Assembly (NCBI RefSeq): GCF_014204495.1
Contig: NZ_JACHLN010000002.1
Coordinates: 186,001 to 250,000 of the forward strand
Direction: 5' to 3'
From: Sphingomonas kyeonggiensis
GTDB taxonomy: Bacteria > Pseudomonadota > Alphaproteobacteria > Sphingomonadales > Sphingomonadaceae
Length of the DNA stretch: 64,000 nt
Shown: positions 17,148 to 25,883 of the stretch, piece after piece
How positions within the stretch are numbered: the stretch's first letter is position 1
Layout: the number at the start of each line of letters is the position of its first letter
Made by a program: the position numbers and the translations under genes
The notes under the pieces: model-generated
What the model was told of the DNA's origin: nothing
Seen by the model: the letters and a program-made list of their open reading frames with translations, nothing else
Database searches by the model: none

Positions 17148-18771
17148 AAATCGCCTCCTTGAACGGGGCCATGCCGAGGCGGCGATAGGTGTCGAGGAAG
17201 CGCTCGCCGTCCTCGCGCTGGGCGAGATAGACGTTGGTGGCCTTCTCGATCGCGTCGACGATGCCGTCCTCGCTGAAGCCGGGGCCGGTGATCGTGCCGA
17301 GCGACACGTCCTCCGCACCCGAGCCGCCGAGCAGCAGCTGGTAGTTCTCGACGCCCTTACGATCGACACCGAGGATGCCGATGTGACCGGCATGGTGGTG
17401 GCCGCAGGCATTGATGCAGCCGCTGATCTTGAGCTTCAGTTCGCCGAGCTCGCGCTGGCGGCCGATGTCCGAGAAGCGCGTTGCGATCTTCTGCGCGAGC
17501 GGGATCGAGCGGGCGTTTGCCAGGCTGCAATAGTCGAGGCCCGGGCAGGCGATGATGTCGCTGATCAGGTCGAGATTGGCCTCGGCCAGCCCGGCGTCGC
17601 GCAGCTGCTGCCAGAGCGCGTAGAGATCGGCCTTGCGGACATGCGGCAGCACGATGTTCTGGGCGTGGGTGACGCGCAGCTCGTCGAAGCTGTGGGCCTT
17701 GGCGAGATCGGCCATCAGGTCGATCTGGTCGGCGGTGGCGTCGCCGGGAATGCCGCCGATCGGCTTCAGGCTGATCGTGACGACCGCATAGCCCGGCTGC
17801 TTGTGCGCCGAGACATTCTGGTCGAGCCAGACGGCGAAATCGGGATCGCTGCGATCGAGTGTGTCGGGCGCGTCCGCGTCATAGGCGGGCGGGGCGAAAT
17901 GGGCGGCGATGCGGTCGAACTCTGCCCTGGGCGGATCGATGCCGAGCGCCTTGACCGCGGCGAACTCCTCCTCGACCTCGGCGGCGTATTTGTCCGCGCC
18001 GAGCTCGTGGATCAGGATCTTGATCCGCGCCTTGTACATGTTGTCGCGGCGACCGTAGCGATTGTAGACGCGCAGGCAGGCCTCGAGATAGCTGACGAAA
18101 TCGTCGAAGGGCACGAAGTCCTTGATCAGCGGGGCGATCATCGGGGTGCGGCCCATGCCGCCGCCGACATAGATCGCGGCACCGAGCTGGCCGTCCTTCT
18201 CGACGATCTGGATGCCGATGTCGTGCAGGCGCATCGCCGCGCGGTCTTCCTCGGCGGCGATCACGCAGATCTTGAACTTGCGCGGCAGGTAGCTGAACTC
18301 GGGATGGAAGGTGCTCCACTGGCGCAGCAGCTCGGCCCAGGGGCGCGGATCGGTCAGCTCGTCGGCGGCGGCGCCGGCGAACTGGTCCGACGAGATGTTG
18401 CGGATGCAGTTGCCGCTGGTCTGGATGGCATGCATCTCGACCGTGGCCAGCTCGGCGAGGATGTCGGGCGCGTCCTCGAGCTTGATCCAGTTATACTGGA
18501 GGTTCTGGCGGGTGGTGAAATGGCCATAGCCGCGATCGTACTTGCGGGCGATGTGCGCCAGCATGTGCATCTGGCGGCTGTCGAGCGTGCCATAGGGCAC
18601 CGCGACGCGCAGCATGTACGCATGGAGCTGGAGATAGAGGCCGTTCATCAGCCGCAGCGGCTTGAACTGGTCCTCGGTGATCTGGCCGGCAAGGCGGCGG
18701 TTCACCTGGTCGCGGAATTCCTCGACGCGCGCGGCGACGATGGAATGGTCATATTCGTCGTATTTGTACAT
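17140..18771 (-). CDS. cysI: Sulfite reductase, siroheme/[4Fe-4S] subunit
   Basis: This 543-residue protein reduces sulfite to sulfide with six electrons. It contains the two ferredoxin-like and two siroheme-binding repeats of the nitrite/sulfite reductase family. The four cluster-ligating cysteines appear in IACPGLDYCSLA and KISGCINACGHHH, and siroheme-contacting Arg-rich motifs in YGHFTTRQNLQ and SGNCIRNI. No separate flavoprotein (cysJ) is encoded nearby, so electrons probably come from ferredoxin or another donor. It starts 1 bp after the DUF2849 stop. Confidence 0.95.
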   Translation of the reverse strand: MYKYDEYDHSIVAARVEEFRDQVNRRLAGQITEDQFKPLRLMNGLYLQLHAYMLRVAVPYGTLDSRQMHMLAHIARKYDRGYGHFTTRQNLQYNWIKLEDAPDILAELATVEMHAIQTSGNCIRNISSDQFAGAAADELTDPRPWAELLRQWSTFHPEFSYLPRKFKICVIAAEEDRAAMRLHDIGIQIVEKDGQLGAAIYVGGGMGRTPMIAPLIKDFVPFDDFVSYLEACLRVYNRYGRRDNMYKARIKILIHELGADKYAAEVEEEFAAVKALGIDPPRAEFDRIAAHFAPPAYDADAPDTLDRSDPDFAVWLDQNVSAHKQPGYAVVTISLKPIGGIPGDATADQIDLMADLAKAHSFDELRVTHAQNIVLPHVRKADLYALWQQLRDAGLAEANLDLISDIIACPGLDYCSLANARSIPLAQKIATRFSDIGRQRELGELKLKISGCINACGHHHAGHIGILGVDRKGVENYQLLLGGSGAEDVSLGTITGPGFSEDGIVDAIEKATNVYLAQREDGERFLDTYRRLGMAPFKEAIYG

Positions 18772-18772
18772 G

Positions 18773-19069
18773 TCAGATCACCCAGCTGCCGGCGTTCGGG
18801 TCGGCGGGCTTGAGGGTCAGGTCCGGGCGGACGGTGGGGCCGAGCGCGCGGATGCGGTCCTTGATGTGCGCGGGGCGCGGGCCCTCCGGCGTAAGGGTCG
18901 CGTCGATCACATAGGGGCCGTTGACGCGGCGCGCACCTTCCTCGGCATGGGCGATCGCCTCGCCCTGGTCGCCGACATCGACGGCGTCCTCGACATGGCG
19001 CGACCAGCCGGCGCCGGTCCACCAGGTGACGTCGCCGCTGGCGAGGTCGTTGCCGGTGAGGAGTTTCAT
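18773..19069 (-). CDS. DUF2849 protein
   Basis: This small cytoplasmic protein of 98 residues (MKLLTGNDLASGDVTWWTG) is conserved between cobA and cysI in alphaproteobacteria. Its function is not known; the location suggests a role in siroheme delivery or sulfite reduction. Its start overlaps the cobA stop by four bases (ATGA) and it ends 1 bp before cysI. The longer open frame to 19405 runs inside cobA and is a shadow. Confidence 0.88.
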   Translation of the reverse strand: MKLLTGNDLASGDVTWWTGAGWSRHVEDAVDVGDQGEAIAHAEEGARRVNGPYVIDATLTPEGPRPAHIKDRIRALGPTVRPDLTLKPADPNAGSWVI

Positions 19070-19863
19070 GCCCCAAGTCCTTCCAGGCTCTCCGCCGCCT
19101 TGGCCCAGTTGGCGAGCTTGTCCTGGGCGTCGGCCAGCATGACGACTTCGCCGACGATGATGATCGCGGGGCTCTTGACCTTCTCGCGGCTCACCATGGG
19201 CCCAAGGTCGGCGAGGATGGTGCGCAGCGCGCGGCTGCCCTCGAGCGTGCCGCGCTCGAGCACGGCGACGGGCATGTCGGGCGAGACGCCGTCGTTCATC
19301 AGCTTCTCGCTGATGTCCGGGCAGGTGGCGACGCCCATGTAGATCACCAGCGTGCGACCCTTGCCGGCGAGGCCGGACCAGTCCTGCTCGGACAGGCCCT
19401 TGCACTGGCCGGCGACGAAGCTGACCGCGCTCGACCAGTCGCGGTGGGTGAGCGGCAGGTTGACCTCGGCGGCGGCGCCGAGCGCGGCGGAGATGCCGGG
19501 GATGACTTCCACGGGAAGCCCGGCGGCGCGCACGGCTTCGACTTCCTCGCCGCCGCGGCCGAAGATGAACGGGTCGCCACCCTTGAGACGCACGACGATC
19601 GCGCCGGTCTTCACATGCGCGACGATCAGCGCGTTGATCGCGTCCTGCGGCACGGTGTGCTTCGAGCGCGACTTGGCGACCGAGATGCGGTGCGCCTGGG
19701 GGGCGAGATCGAGGACGCGGGGATCGACGAGGCCGTCATGGACGAGCACGTCCGCCTGCCTGAGCGCCTCGACGGCACGCACGGTGAGCAGGCCCGGATC
19801 GCCCGGGCCGGCACCAACGAGAATCACGCGCCCGCGCGCGGTGGGATCGAGAAGGGTCGCCAT
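19066..19863 (-). CDS. cobA: Uroporphyrinogen-III C-methyltransferase
   Basis: This 265-residue SAM-dependent enzyme converts uroporphyrinogen III to precorrin-2, the first step to siroheme needed by CysI. The SAM-site motif VGAGPGDPGLLTVRA, the conserved VHDGLVDPRVL, VVRLKGGDPFIFGRGGEE and VIPGISAALGAAAEVNLPLTHRD are all intact. The C-terminus lacks the fused dehydrogenase/ferrochelatase of CysG, so those steps need another protein. It heads the sulfur operon; the 66-bp gap to the GH5 stop must hold the promoter, but I cannot fix the boxes. Confidence 0.96.
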   Translation of the reverse strand: MATLLDPTARGRVILVGAGPGDPGLLTVRAVEALRQADVLVHDGLVDPRVLDLAPQAHRISVAKSRSKHTVPQDAINALIVAHVKTGAIVVRLKGGDPFIFGRGGEEVEAVRAAGLPVEVIPGISAALGAAAEVNLPLTHRDWSSAVSFVAGQCKGLSEQDWSGLAGKGRTLVIYMGVATCPDISEKLMNDGVSPDMPVAVLERGTLEGSRALRTILADLGPMVSREKVKSPAIIIVGEVVMLADAQDKLANWAKAAESLEGLGA

Positions 19864-19929
19864 CAGTGGCAGATGCGCCCCGCCACCCTTTGCTTCAACT
19901 GACGCTTGCTTGGCCGTGGCCTAGCCAAA

Positions 19930-21228
19930 CTATACCGCGGCAAGGGCTTTCGCATGGGCGGCCACCACCGCCCGCGTGCTCGCGTCGCTGTCGAACACGC
20001 CGTACCAGCCCTGGGGCTCGTGCGGCGGGTCGCCGAGCCAGGCGGTGTCGCCTGGGCGGAAGCGGTGGTCGCCGTGGACCGGGCGGCCTTCGCCGTTCCA
20101 GGCCCAGAAGTTCGAGCCGGCGATGATCCCCGGATTGGCCTCCACCGCGTCGTAGATCAGCTTGTAATAGCCGTCCTTGAAACTGGTCGCGCTCTCCGGA
20201 TCATAGCCGCCGCCGTCGCGGGGATAGCCGAATTCCTCGATCACCAGCGGCTTGCCCATGTCGGTGGCGAGGGCGATGTGCTGGGCGATATAGTCGCGCA
20301 CCCTGGCGAAGCTGGCGTCGTTGGTGCCGGCAATGTTCTTCGCATCGACCCAGCCCCAGTTGAGCGGCCAGATATGCGCGGTGAGATAGTCGATCTCGGG
20401 GAAGGCATGCGCGGCCTTGTAGACATCGGCGCGCTCGACCGAGCCCTTGAGTCCCTCGCTGCCGGTGGAGACCATGTGCTTGGGCGAGAGCGACTTGATG
20501 AGCTTCGCGGTGCCCTGGATCCAGCCATTATATGCAGCGAGGAAAGGCTCGGCGGATTTGGGGCTGCCGCACGGGCGCGGTTCGTTGGCGAGCTGCCAGG
20601 CCATGATCGTGGGGTCGCCGGCATGGCGCTTCACGGTGGCGCGGACATAGTCGTGGAACAGGGCGACGGCTTCGCTGCTCGCATAGAACTGCGCGGTCAT
20701 GTCCGGGAATTCCGGCCAGGGATGCGCGGGGTCGTTCATGTCGAGATACTTCCCGCCATTCACCCAGGACAGGTAGGTCATCATCCCGCCCGACCATTCC
20801 CAGAAATTGGTGAGGTAGAGCACGGCCTTGATGTCGCGCTTGCCCATCTCAGCGAGCGCATAGGCTAGGCCATCGACCAGCGCCGGGTTCCAGGCGCTAC
20901 CCCTGGTGCGGAAGGCGGGCTTCACCGAGTTTTTGAGCGGCGAATCCTCGGCCGAGGCGGCGACGCGGAGGTTGCGCACGCCGATGCCGGCCAGCGTGTC
21001 GAGCTCGCGGCGGAGGCGGTCGCGATTGCCCCAGGGCGCGTCGGCACCCAGCCAGGCGGCGTACCACATGTTGCTGCCGGCAAAGCGATAGGGCTTGCCT
21101 CTGAGGAACAGGCCGGTGCCCTTGCGGGTGACGAAGTCGCCGGGGGCGCTTGCGGTGGCGGGAAGGGGGAGTGCGGCGGCGCCAAGCGCGGCGGCGGTCG
21201 ATCCGAGCACGGACCTGCGGGTAATCAT
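19930..21228 (-). CDS. Glycoside hydrolase family 5 (mannanase-like), Tat-exported
   Basis: This 432-residue protein has a twin-arginine signal (TRRSVLGSTAAALGAAALP). The GH5 barrel shows the acid/base Glu in WQLANEPRP and the nucleophile Glu in LVIEEFGYPRD. Other typical elements are FAGSNMWYAAWLG and DYLTAHIWPLNWGW. The layout resembles endo-beta-1,4-mannanases of the fungal/bacterial GH5 subfamily 7 kind, so mannan is the likely substrate; this is family-level inference. Tat export implies folding before transport, perhaps with a cofactor or simply fast folding. It appears monocistronic. Confidence 0.88.
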   Translation of the reverse strand: MITRRSVLGSTAAALGAAALPLPATASAPGDFVTRKGTGLFLRGKPYRFAGSNMWYAAWLGADAPWGNRDRLRRELDTLAGIGVRNLRVAASAEDSPLKNSVKPAFRTRGSAWNPALVDGLAYALAEMGKRDIKAVLYLTNFWEWSGGMMTYLSWVNGGKYLDMNDPAHPWPEFPDMTAQFYASSEAVALFHDYVRATVKRHAGDPTIMAWQLANEPRPCGSPKSAEPFLAAYNGWIQGTAKLIKSLSPKHMVSTGSEGLKGSVERADVYKAAHAFPEIDYLTAHIWPLNWGWVDAKNIAGTNDASFARVRDYIAQHIALATDMGKPLVIEEFGYPRDGGGYDPESATSFKDGYYKLIYDAVEANPGIIAGSNFWAWNGEGRPVHGDHRFRPGDTAWLGDPPHEPQGWYGVFDSDASTRAVVAAHAKALAAV

Positions 21229-21382
21229 GGTCTTCCTCCCCTGTTAGCGATCACATGATAGCCAGTGTGGCGCGGGGAGGAAGTGGGGTTGGACGGGGCG
21301 CGACCCTCGCAGGTGAGGGGGTGGAAGGGCCGCGCTCCCGTCCGCCCGTGTGACTGCGCCGTGCACACGGGCTGGGAAAGGA

Positions 21383-21673
21383 TCAGTCGAACAGTTCCTC
21401 GAGGAACGACTTGCGGCGCTTCGGCGGATATTTCCCGCCGCCATGGCCGTAGCCGCCACGATCATCGTAGCGCGGGCGCTCTTCGCGATATTGCGGCTGC
21501 GGCGCCTGGGCCTGAACGGGCGCCGCCGAAACGGCACTCCGCTCGATGATCTTGTCGAGCTCGCCGCGATCGAGCCATACGCCGCGGCAGCTGGGGCAAT
21601 GGTCGATCTCGATCCCCGAGCGCTCGACCGGCACCAGCACGGTGCCGTCGACGGGGCAGGTGAAGCTGGCCAT
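21383..21673 (-). CDS. Zinc-ribbon (TFIIB-type) domain protein
   Basis: This 96-residue protein begins with a compact zinc ribbon: MASFTCPVDG (CPxDG) and DHCPSCRGVWLDRGELDKII (CPxCxGxWLD). A low-complexity Gln/Pro/Arg/Gly tail follows and ends KSFLEELFD. It is probably cytoplasmic, and the zinc-ribbon domain may bind nucleic acid or protein. Only 5 bp separate it from the BI-1 gene upstream, so the two are likely co-transcribed. Confidence 0.85.
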   Translation of the reverse strand: MASFTCPVDGTVLVPVERSGIEIDHCPSCRGVWLDRGELDKIIERSAVSAAPVQAQAPQPQYREERPRYDDRGGYGHGGGKYPPKRRKSFLEELFD

Positions 21674-21678
21674 GCCGG

Positions 21679-22386
21679 TTACTCCTTCTCGCCCACCAGG
21701 TTCAGCAGCAGCTGGAACATGTTGATCAGGTTCAGGTAGAGCGACAGCGCGCCCATGATCGCCAGCTTGTCGGCGGCTTCGCTGCGGCCGTAATAGGCAT
21801 ATTCGCTCTTCAGACGCTGCGTGTCCCAGGCGGTGAGGCCGGCGAATACGCCGATACCTACGATCGAGAGCAGGGTCTGCAGCATCGTCGAGCCGATGAA
21901 GACGTTGACGATGCTCACCAGCACCACCGCGATCAGGCCGACGAACAGGAAGGTGCCCATGCCGGTCAGGTCACGCTTGGTGGTGTAGCCGAACAGGCTC
22001 AGCGCCAGGAACATCGCGGCGGCGGCGAAGAAGGCCATGGCGATGCTCTGCCCGGTGAAGACCAGGAAGATGCTTGCCATCGACACGCCCATCACGCCGG
22101 CAAAGGCGAAGAAGGCGGTGCGGGCGCCGGCGGTGCTCATCCGCTCGATGCGGAACTGGAAGAAGAAGATGAAGGCGAGGGGCGCGAACATCGCCACCCA
22201 CTTGAGCGGCGTGCCGAAGATCAGCGCGACCAGCGCCGGCGTGTTCGCCACGGCGAGCGCGACGAGGCCGGTGATCGCCAGACCGATCCCCATGTTGCGA
22301 TAGATGCCCAGCATGTGCTGGCGCAGTCCCTCGTCAAAGCGCGCCGCGGCAGCGCCGGTGCGGGGGATCTGGTAAAGAGGGTTCAC
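21679..22386 (-). CDS. Bax-inhibitor-1 (BI-1/YbhL/YccA) family membrane protein
   Basis: This 235-residue inner-membrane protein has about seven helices. Family signatures include GIYRNMGIGLAITGLVAL near the N-terminus and, at the C-terminal end, FAGLTAWDTQRLKSEYAY and GALSLYLNLINMFQLLLNLVG. BI-1 relatives act as pH-sensitive calcium leak channels or interact with membrane proteases. The start is a GTG (VNPLYQIPRTGA), chosen because GGAG lies 9 bases upstream; the longer frame to 22470 would read through the structured leader. A long hairpin-rich 5' region precedes it. Confidence 0.92.
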   Translation of the reverse strand: MNPLYQIPRTGAAAARFDEGLRQHMLGIYRNMGIGLAITGLVALAVANTPALVALIFGTPLKWVAMFAPLAFIFFFQFRIERMSTAGARTAFFAFAGVMGVSMASIFLVFTGQSIAMAFFAAAAMFLALSLFGYTTKRDLTGMGTFLFVGLIAVVLVSIVNVFIGSTMLQTLLSIVGIGVFAGLTAWDTQRLKSEYAYYGRSEAADKLAIMGALSLYLNLINMFQLLLNLVGEKE

Positions 22387-22546
22387 GTGCGAAAACTCCA
22401 ATCGAAGCAAGTTCGATCGAGCGGCACCCGGCTCAGGCTTGGTGGGGAGGGAAGGGGGAGTACCGTCCAAACCTGCACCGAGCGCGCTCGATGCGGTCCG
22501 ACATCACGAGGGCTTTGAAAGCCCTCGCCAGAGGGGCCCGGTCCGC
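22387..22546 (-). ncRNA. Structured 5' leader of the BI-1 family gene (ybhL-leader-like candidate)
   Basis: About 160 nt lie between the predicted transcription start and the GTG. Three hairpins can be drawn: 22507-22527 with 10-bp arms CGAGGGCTTT and AAAGCCCTCG round one base; 22476-22493, CAUCGAG / CUCGGUG with a CGCG loop; and 22401-22417, AUCGAA / UUCGAU, directly abutting the GGAG ribosome site. The GGACC-containing segments either side of the first hairpin could also pair. A leader RNA motif upstream of ybhL genes is known in alphaproteobacteria; I infer kinship from gene context, not from a checked alignment. Confidence 0.5.
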
Positions 22547-22553
22547 AAGGGAT

Positions 22554-22582
22554 AATCTAGGGGGCGGTTATGGCCGCTTCAA
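22554..22582 (-). promoter_or_regulatory. Sigma-70-type promoter for the BI-1 leader
   Basis: On the minus strand, TTGAAG (22577-22582) and TAGATT (22554-22559) are separated by 17 bp. A start near 22546 would place the long hairpin about 20 nt into the transcript. Confidence 0.6.
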
Positions 22583-22615
22583 CGACGCGACGGTAACAAA
22601 GTGTTGCTGGTGCGG

Positions 22616-22978
22616 TCAGCTGATGATGTTGCCGTTCCCGTCGTAGCATTCGCCCTCGTCACCCTGCACCCGCGCGCCGAAGTGCTGTGCGATATGCCAC
22701 ATTTTCGGAAACAGTTCGGCGTCCGGATTCTTGACGTCAATGCGTCCGCGGAAATGATGGAACCATCGCGGATCGTTATCGGCGGACGGGCGGGTCCAAA
22801 GGGTCAGCCCTGGTGCCTCGATCCGTATGGTCTCTCCCGAGCCCGACACCGTTTCGGCAAAACCGTCGATACGCATCTGCGGATCGCCGGCGACATAGGC
22901 CTGCCACTCTTCGAACGAAATATCATGGCCCTCATCGGACCAGTCTTCTCGACGCGTGATGTGGAGATCGTACCCCAT
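22616..22978 (-). CDS. Conserved hypothetical protein (MGYDLHITRREDW type)
   Basis: This 120-residue acidic, soluble protein starts MGYDLHITRREDWSDEG and contains SFEEWQAYVAGDPQMR and DPRWFHHFRGRIDVKNPD. Proteins with this start occur widely as singletons in proteobacteria; their function is not established, and some lie in polymorphic-toxin immunity contexts. Here it follows astD on the same strand, 7 bp after its stop, with no toxin gene visible. The frame upstream to 23326 overlaps astD and is ignored. Confidence 0.7.
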   Translation of the reverse strand: MGYDLHITRREDWSDEGHDISFEEWQAYVAGDPQMRIDGFAETVSGSGETIRIEAPGLTLWTRPSADNDPRWFHHFRGRIDVKNPDAELFPKMWHIAQHFGARVQGDEGECYDGNGNIIS

Positions 22979-22985
22979 GGCCAGG

Positions 22986-24401
22986 TCAGCCGTCGCGCAG
23001 GCCGACGCCCATCGAGGCGCGGGACGATTCGCTCTCCGAGGAGACCACCGGATAGGCGCAATAGTCTGCGGCGTAATAGGCGCTGGGACGGTGGTTGCCC
23101 GACCAGCCCACGCCGCCGAACGGCGCCGCCGAGGAGGCGCCGTTGGTCGGGCGGTTCCAGTTGACGATGCCGGCGCGGATATTCGCCCAGAACTGGTCGT
23201 AGAGCTTGGGATCCTGCGAGACCAGGCTGGCGGACAGGCCGTAGCGCGTGTCGTTCGCCTCGACGATCGCCTGTTCGAAGCTGTCCACCCGGAAGACCTG
23301 GAGGATCGGGCCGAACAGCTCGACATCGACCTTCTCCTTCGCCTCGGTCATGTCGATCATGCCGGGGGTGAGGAACGGACGGCCCTCGATCGGGCGCTCC
23401 ATGTGGCGCAGCGGCCAGCCGCCCATGGTGGAGAGGGCGAGGAAGCTCTCGGTGAGCATGTCGGCGGCGTCATTGTCGATCACCGGGCCCATGAACGGGG
23501 CGGGATCAGCGTGCGGCTCGCCGATGATGAGGCGGCCGATCAGCTTGTTGAGCTCGGCCATCAGCGGATCGTAGAGCTTCTCGTCGACGATCAGGCGGCG
23601 GCCGGCGGTGCAGCGCTGGCCGGCGGTGGTGAAGGCGGACTGCACGACGAGCACGGCGGCCGAATAGAGATCGGGCGTGTCCCACACGACGATCGGATTG
23701 TTGCCGCCCATCTCGAGCGCGAGGATCTTCTCGGGCCGGGTGGCGAACTGGCGGTTGAGCGCGATGCCGGTATTGGCCGAGCCGGTGAACAGCAGGCCAT
23801 CGATGTCCGGATGGCCGGCAAGCGCCTTGCCCTCGTCCGGACCGCCGATCAGCAGGCGGACACAGCCCTCCGGAATGCCGGCGGCGTGATAGCAATCGAC
23901 CAGAAAGGCGCCCGAGGCCGGGGTCTTCTCCGATGGCTTGAACACCACCGCGTTGCCCGCGAGCAGCGCGGGGACGATATGGCCGTTGGGCAGGTGGACC
24001 GGGAAATTGTAAGGCCCGAGCACCGCCAGCACGCCGTGCGGCTTGTGGCGCAGCGCCAGCCGGGTGTTCATCGGCGCATCGATGCGGCGCTGGCCGGTGC
24101 GCTCCGAATAGGCGGTGATCGAGATATCGACCTTGGCGATCACCGTCTCGACTTCGGTGCGTGCTTCCCAGAGCGGCTTGCCGGTCTCCCGCGCGAGCAG
24201 GTCGGTGAAGGCATCCGCCTTCTGCCGCACCACGTTCGCGAAGCGGCGCAGCGCCTCGATCCGATAGGCAAGGGGATGGGCGGCCCAGGCGGCCCAGCTG
24301 GCGCGCGCAAGGGCGACTTCCTTGTCGGCGTCTCCGCTCATCTGGCGCCACAGCACGGCGCCGGTTGCGGGTTCGGTCGAGATGATTTCCGTGCCGGGCA
24401 T
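22986..24401 (-). CDS. astD: Succinylglutamate-semialdehyde dehydrogenase
   Basis: This NAD-dependent aldehyde dehydrogenase has 471 residues from MPGTEIISTEPATG. The best family match is AstD, which oxidises N-succinylglutamate semialdehyde in the arginine succinyltransferase pathway. The catalytic Glu in LALEMGGNNPIVV and Cys in AGQRCTAGRRLIV are present, and AstD-like phrases include GPYNFPVHLPNGHIVPALLAGNAV and PFGGVGWSGNHRPSAYYAADYCAYPV. The other ast genes are not in this window. The start at 24401 fits the family N-terminus; a TTG 17 codons upstream is possible, as no strong ribosome site marks 24401. Confidence 0.88.
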   Translation of the reverse strand: MPGTEIISTEPATGAVLWRQMSGDADKEVALARASWAAWAAHPLAYRIEALRRFANVVRQKADAFTDLLARETGKPLWEARTEVETVIAKVDISITAYSERTGQRRIDAPMNTRLALRHKPHGVLAVLGPYNFPVHLPNGHIVPALLAGNAVVFKPSEKTPASGAFLVDCYHAAGIPEGCVRLLIGGPDEGKALAGHPDIDGLLFTGSANTGIALNRQFATRPEKILALEMGGNNPIVVWDTPDLYSAAVLVVQSAFTTAGQRCTAGRRLIVDEKLYDPLMAELNKLIGRLIIGEPHADPAPFMGPVIDNDAADMLTESFLALSTMGGWPLRHMERPIEGRPFLTPGMIDMTEAKEKVDVELFGPILQVFRVDSFEQAIVEANDTRYGLSASLVSQDPKLYDQFWANIRAGIVNWNRPTNGASSAAPFGGVGWSGNHRPSAYYAADYCAYPVVSSESESSRASMGVGLRDG

Positions 24402-24500
24402 CGATGTAGGGGAACTTGGTCTTTCAGGAAGGTTCAGGCGCTCTTGCACCAATTTTCGCGGCGAGGCCAGTGCCAGGCCCCGGCACGTTTCTGACGATGG

Positions 24501-25865
24501 CTATGCCTTATCGGAACCCCCAAGGGCCTCCGCCATCCGGCGGATCGCCGCCACCTTGGCGTGGAGAGGCTCCCAATCGTCCGACTCGGCGATCGATGCC
24601 CAGATCGTCTCGACTTCGTCGATCAGCATCGAGCAGGGTGCGCCGCTCCAATAGCCGTGATCGCGGGCCTTGCGGGGCTGGTAGAAGGCGAGCTGGCCGC
24701 GCAGATCGTCGAATGCTTCGCCATATTCCTCGGGCAGCGTGCCGCCGAACGCATCGAAGAAGAACTGGTCGATCGGGGTGAGCGTCTCCGCCAGTGCCTT
24801 TTCGAGCACGCCGGCGAGCACCCGGTCGGCCTCCGCGCTGCGCGGGGCGACGCCGAGGCGCCAGAGCAGCGCGGCGGTCACTTCGCGCTGATAGACGTCG
24901 GCAAAGCCCTCCATCGCCGCGATCAGCGGTTCCTCGGCGGCGATCTGGCGCAGCGCTATGGCGAGCTGCATCACGTCCCAGTAGATCGCCTCGGGCTGGC
25001 GGCCGAAGGCATAGAGCCCGGCATGGTCGAAATAGGCGGCGGTGAAGCCCGATTCCCAGAAGGGAGCGAAGCGCCAGGGGCCGTAATCGAAGCTTTCGCC
25101 GGTGACGTTGATATTGTCGCTGTTGAGCACGCCGTGGACGAAGCCGGCGGCCATGAAGCGCGCGGCCATGGTCGCGGTGCGCTCGGCGACATGGGCGAGC
25201 AGCCGGGCGGGGGCATCCTCGCCGGGTTCCTCGCCATAAAACTGGCGCAGCACATAGGCGACGAGGCGTTCCATCGCCTCCGTCTCCTGGAAATGGGCGA
25301 GGCGCTGGAAGGTGCCGATGCGGATATGGCCGTGGCTCATCCGGACGAGCACCGAGGAGCGGGTGGGCGAGGGCTCGTCGCCGCGGTACAGTTCCTCGCC
25401 GGTCTCAATCAGCGAGAAGGTGCGGCTGGTCTCGACATTCAGCGCCTCGAGCATCTCGGTGGCGAGGATCTCGCGGACGCCGCCCTTCAAGGTGAGTCGG
25501 CCGTCGCCGAAGCGGCTGTACGGCGTCTGGCCCGATCCCTTGGTGCCGAGGTCGATCAGCCGGCCCTTGTCATCACGCATCTGGGCGAACAGGAAGCCGC
25601 GGCCGTCGCCGATCTCGGGATTGTACACGCGGAACTGGTGGCCGTGATAGCGCAGCGCCAGCGGAGTCGGGAGGCTGCCTTTCAGCGGCTCGAACCGGCC
25701 GAAATGGGCGATCCATTGTTCGTCGGACAGGCCCTCCAGCCCGACCTGCGCCGCCGCGCGATCGTTGCGGAAGCGCAGGATTGTCTGGGGAAAGCGCGCG
25801 GCTGCTACGGGATCGTAGAAGCTGTCGCCGAGTTCGAGGATCGCCTGTTGCGGAGTGAAGTCCAT
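24501..25865 (-). CDS. selO: Protein adenylyltransferase SelO (YdiU/UPF0061)
   Basis: This pseudokinase-fold enzyme of 454 residues transfers AMP from ATP to Ser, Thr or Tyr of proteins. The flipped ATP site is visible: GTKGSGQTPYSRFGDGRLTLKGGVREIL (Lys and the RFGDGR loop), then TRSSVLVRMSHGHIRIGTFQ, and the metal-binding VHGVLNSDNINVTGESFDYGPW with Asn and the DYGP Asp. It is slightly shorter than E. coli YdiU and has no C-terminal selenocysteine. The frame continues far upstream to 26684, but the family N-terminus (DSFYDPVAAARFPQ) follows MDFTPQQ at 25865. It is divergent from the hydrolase gene with only 18 bp between start codons. Confidence 0.93.
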   Translation of the reverse strand: MDFTPQQAILELGDSFYDPVAAARFPQTILRFRNDRAAAQVGLEGLSDEQWIAHFGRFEPLKGSLPTPLALRYHGHQFRVYNPEIGDGRGFLFAQMRDDKGRLIDLGTKGSGQTPYSRFGDGRLTLKGGVREILATEMLEALNVETSRTFSLIETGEELYRGDEPSPTRSSVLVRMSHGHIRIGTFQRLAHFQETEAMERLVAYVLRQFYGEEPGEDAPARLLAHVAERTATMAARFMAAGFVHGVLNSDNINVTGESFDYGPWRFAPFWESGFTAAYFDHAGLYAFGRQPEAIYWDVMQLAIALRQIAAEEPLIAAMEGFADVYQREVTAALLWRLGVAPRSAEADRVLAGVLEKALAETLTPIDQFFFDAFGGTLPEEYGEAFDDLRGQLAFYQPRKARDHGYWSGAPCSMLIDEVETIWASIAESDDWEPLHAKVAAIRRMAEALGGSDKA

Positions 25866-25883
25866 GCAGCGATATGGGGAAGG

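Noticed and set aside
22616..22978. MGYDLHI-type gene as an immunity protein of a toxin system
   Set aside because: No toxin or secretion gene lies nearby, and it follows a metabolic gene.
22956..24494. Plus-strand open frame of 512 codons
   Set aside because: It is the complement of astD, and its protein has no family features.
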